Of a stretch of DNA of 64,000 nt, positions 62,976 through 64,000 are shown piece by piece; positions within the stretch are counted from its first letter, which is position 1, and every line of letters starts with the position of its first letter. The stretch comes from Pararhizobium arenae (GTDB lineage Bacteria; Pseudomonadota; Alphaproteobacteria; Rhizobiales; Rhizobiaceae), in NCBI RefSeq assembly GCF_001931685.1, contig NZ_MOOY01000008.1, forward strand, positions 186,001 through 250,000, written 5' to 3'. A program made the position numbers and the translations under genes. The notes below the pieces were generated by a model that saw only the letters and a program-made list of their open reading frames with translations, was not told the DNA's origin and did no database searches.

Positions 62976-64000
62976 ATGAGTCTTTACGGAATGATGAGAA
63001 CCGGCGGCTCCGGGATGAATGCACAGGCCAACCGCCTGAGCACCGTCGCCGAGAACATCGCCAACGCCAACACCACCGGCTACAAGCGCGCTTCCACCGA
63101 ATTTTCCTCGATGATCCTGCCCTCGAGCAACGGCTCGTACAATTCGGGCGGCGTCGAAACATCGGTGCGTTACTCGATCTCTGACGAAGGTGCCAAGGTG
63201 TACACCACCTCGGCCTCCGACCTCGCCCTCGACGGCGGCGGTTTCTTCATCGTTTCCGGCGCCAACGGCCAGGAATACCTGACCCGCGCCGGCGCATTTA
63301 CCCAGGATAGCGAAGGCAATCTGGTCAACTCGGCCGGTTACACGCTGATGGGATACGAATACACCGAAGGCGTCGACCCGACGGTCGTCGTCAACGGCTT
63401 CGACGGTCTGAGCGAAGTCAATCTCTCCTCGGACGGTCTCGTCGCAAAGGGCTCCACCACGGGCTCGATGGGCGCCAACCTGCCCTCCGGCGCCGCCAAT
63501 GGCGATATCTCCACGACGTCGCTGATCGTTTACGACAGCCAGGGCAACACCCGAATCCTCGATTTCAACTACGAGAAAACCTCGGACAACAACTGGTCGC
63601 TGGAAATCGTTGACCGCGAAAGCGGCACGTCCCTCGCGACCCAGGCCCTGGCCTTCGATGCCGATGGCGTGTTGACGACAACGCCGACGACGGTGACAAC
63701 TGCGGCGATGACCGGCATTGCCGGCACCGGCGCCGACCTCGGCGCGATCGAGATCGATCTCACCAAGACCACCCAGCTCGGCTACAAGTTCAATCCGGAT
63801 GGCGGCTCGATCGATGGCAACGCGCCGAGCAAGGTCGCGGGCTTCCAGATCGACGACGACGGTATCGTTTACGTCAAGTACGAAAACGGCAAGCTCGATC
63901 CGCGTTACCGCATCGCGCTCGCCAACGTGCAGAGCCCTGACAACCTTATCCCGCAGTCCGGCAACGTTTATTCGCAGGGTGTGGAATCGGGCGTCATCGT
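62976..64000 (+). CDS. flgE: Flagellar hook protein FlgE, cut by window end
   Basis: The first 341 residues are present. N-terminal axial signature SLYGMMRTGGSGMNAQANRL and [20 protein letters not shown]; hook motifs DLALDGGGFFIVSGANGQEY and LTRAGAFTQDSEGNL; C-terminal part in view ALANVQSPDNLIPQSGNVYS. ATG follows ACGAGGATCGGAC. The end lies outside. Confidence 0.95.
   Translation, partial: MSLYGMMRTGGSGMNAQANRLSTVAENIANANTTGYKRASTEFSSMILPSSNGSYNSGGVETSVRYSISDEGAKVYTTSASDLALDGGGFFIVSGANGQEYLTRAGAFTQDSEGNLVNSAGYTLMGYEYTEGVDPTVVVNGFDGLSEVNLSSDGLVAKGSTTGSMGANLPSGAANGDISTTSLIVYDSQGNTRILDFNYEKTSDNNWSLEIVDRESGTSLATQALAFDADGVLTTTPTTVTTAAMTGIAGTGADLGAIEIDLTKTTQLGYKFNPDGGSIDGNAPSKVAGFQIDDDGIVYVKYENGKLDPRYRIALANVQSPDNLIPQSGNVYSQGVESGVI

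Overview
This window is chromosomal DNA of a member of the Rhizobiaceae (Rhizobium / Agrobacterium / Neorhizobium / Sinorhizobium type). The evidence is the GC-rich coding, the VisN/VisR and Rem flagellar regulators, the MotA/MotB plus MotC/MotE motor, the icpA-cheS-cheY1-cheA-cheW-cheR-cheB-cheY2-cheD-cheT operon order, the rhizobial type of L-rhamnose genes (rhaRSTPQUK facing rhaD and rhaI) and a RIME-like intergenic repeat. Species cannot be fixed from the sequence alone. No mobile element, CRISPR array, rRNA or tRNA was seen.

Region 1 (1-11.8 kb) is housekeeping and accessory metabolism. It holds the tail of a glycerate 2-kinase, a hypothetical gene, the C-terminal stump of a GMC oxidoreductase lying in frame behind a ThuA-like gene, the Kup potassium transporter, an entericidin-like lipoprotein and an OsmC protein. 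A TetR regulator with a candidate operator precedes a two-gene RND efflux system that ends in a strong terminator. Small genes follow: DUF930, a YbaK-type deacylase, a 62-aa hypothetical and a GlsB/YeaQ membrane protein. Region 2 (11.9-23.2 kb) is a complete L-rhamnose system. An ABC importer (RhaS, RhaT, RhaP, RhaQ), mutarotase RhaU and kinase RhaK lie under the DeoR-type regulator RhaR. Isomerase RhaI and the bifunctional aldolase/dehydrogenase RhaD run on the other strand, with a small YqaE protein between them.

Region 3 (23.3 kb to the end) is one continuous motility cluster. The order is the che operon; fliF; visN and visR; a minus-strand operon motA-fliM-fliN-fliG-flhB plus a hypothetical; a divergent operon DUF1217-flgF-fliI-orf; flgB-flgC-fliE-flgG-flgA-flgI-motE-flgH-fliL-fliP; three flagellin genes; a FliH-like gene with motB-motC-fliK and a lytic transglycosylase; rem; and flgE, which is cut by the window end. 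VisNR is expected to switch on rem, and Rem to switch on the structural operons.

Two signals cut across the motility cluster. First, six operon starts carry a shared promoter-like element, CGCAAG followed about ten bases later by TAGT-like bases, always with the same spacing. Second, all three flagellin 5' leaders carry a structured element: a GC-ATGAN-GC hairpin, a CCGG hairpin, and a helix that covers the ribosome binding site with a compensatory base change and constant spacing to the start codon. The first half of this element also occurs ahead of the chemotaxis operon. These may correspond to the flg-Rhizobiales RNA family and/or FlbT targets, which needs a database search. Other points of note are a globin-coupled receptor in which the expected haem-ligating histidine is glycine, CheD and CheT proteins that end in the same -EFF tail, a DxxxQ motif in CheT, a probable FliH, and a Rem receiver domain without a phospho-acceptor aspartate.
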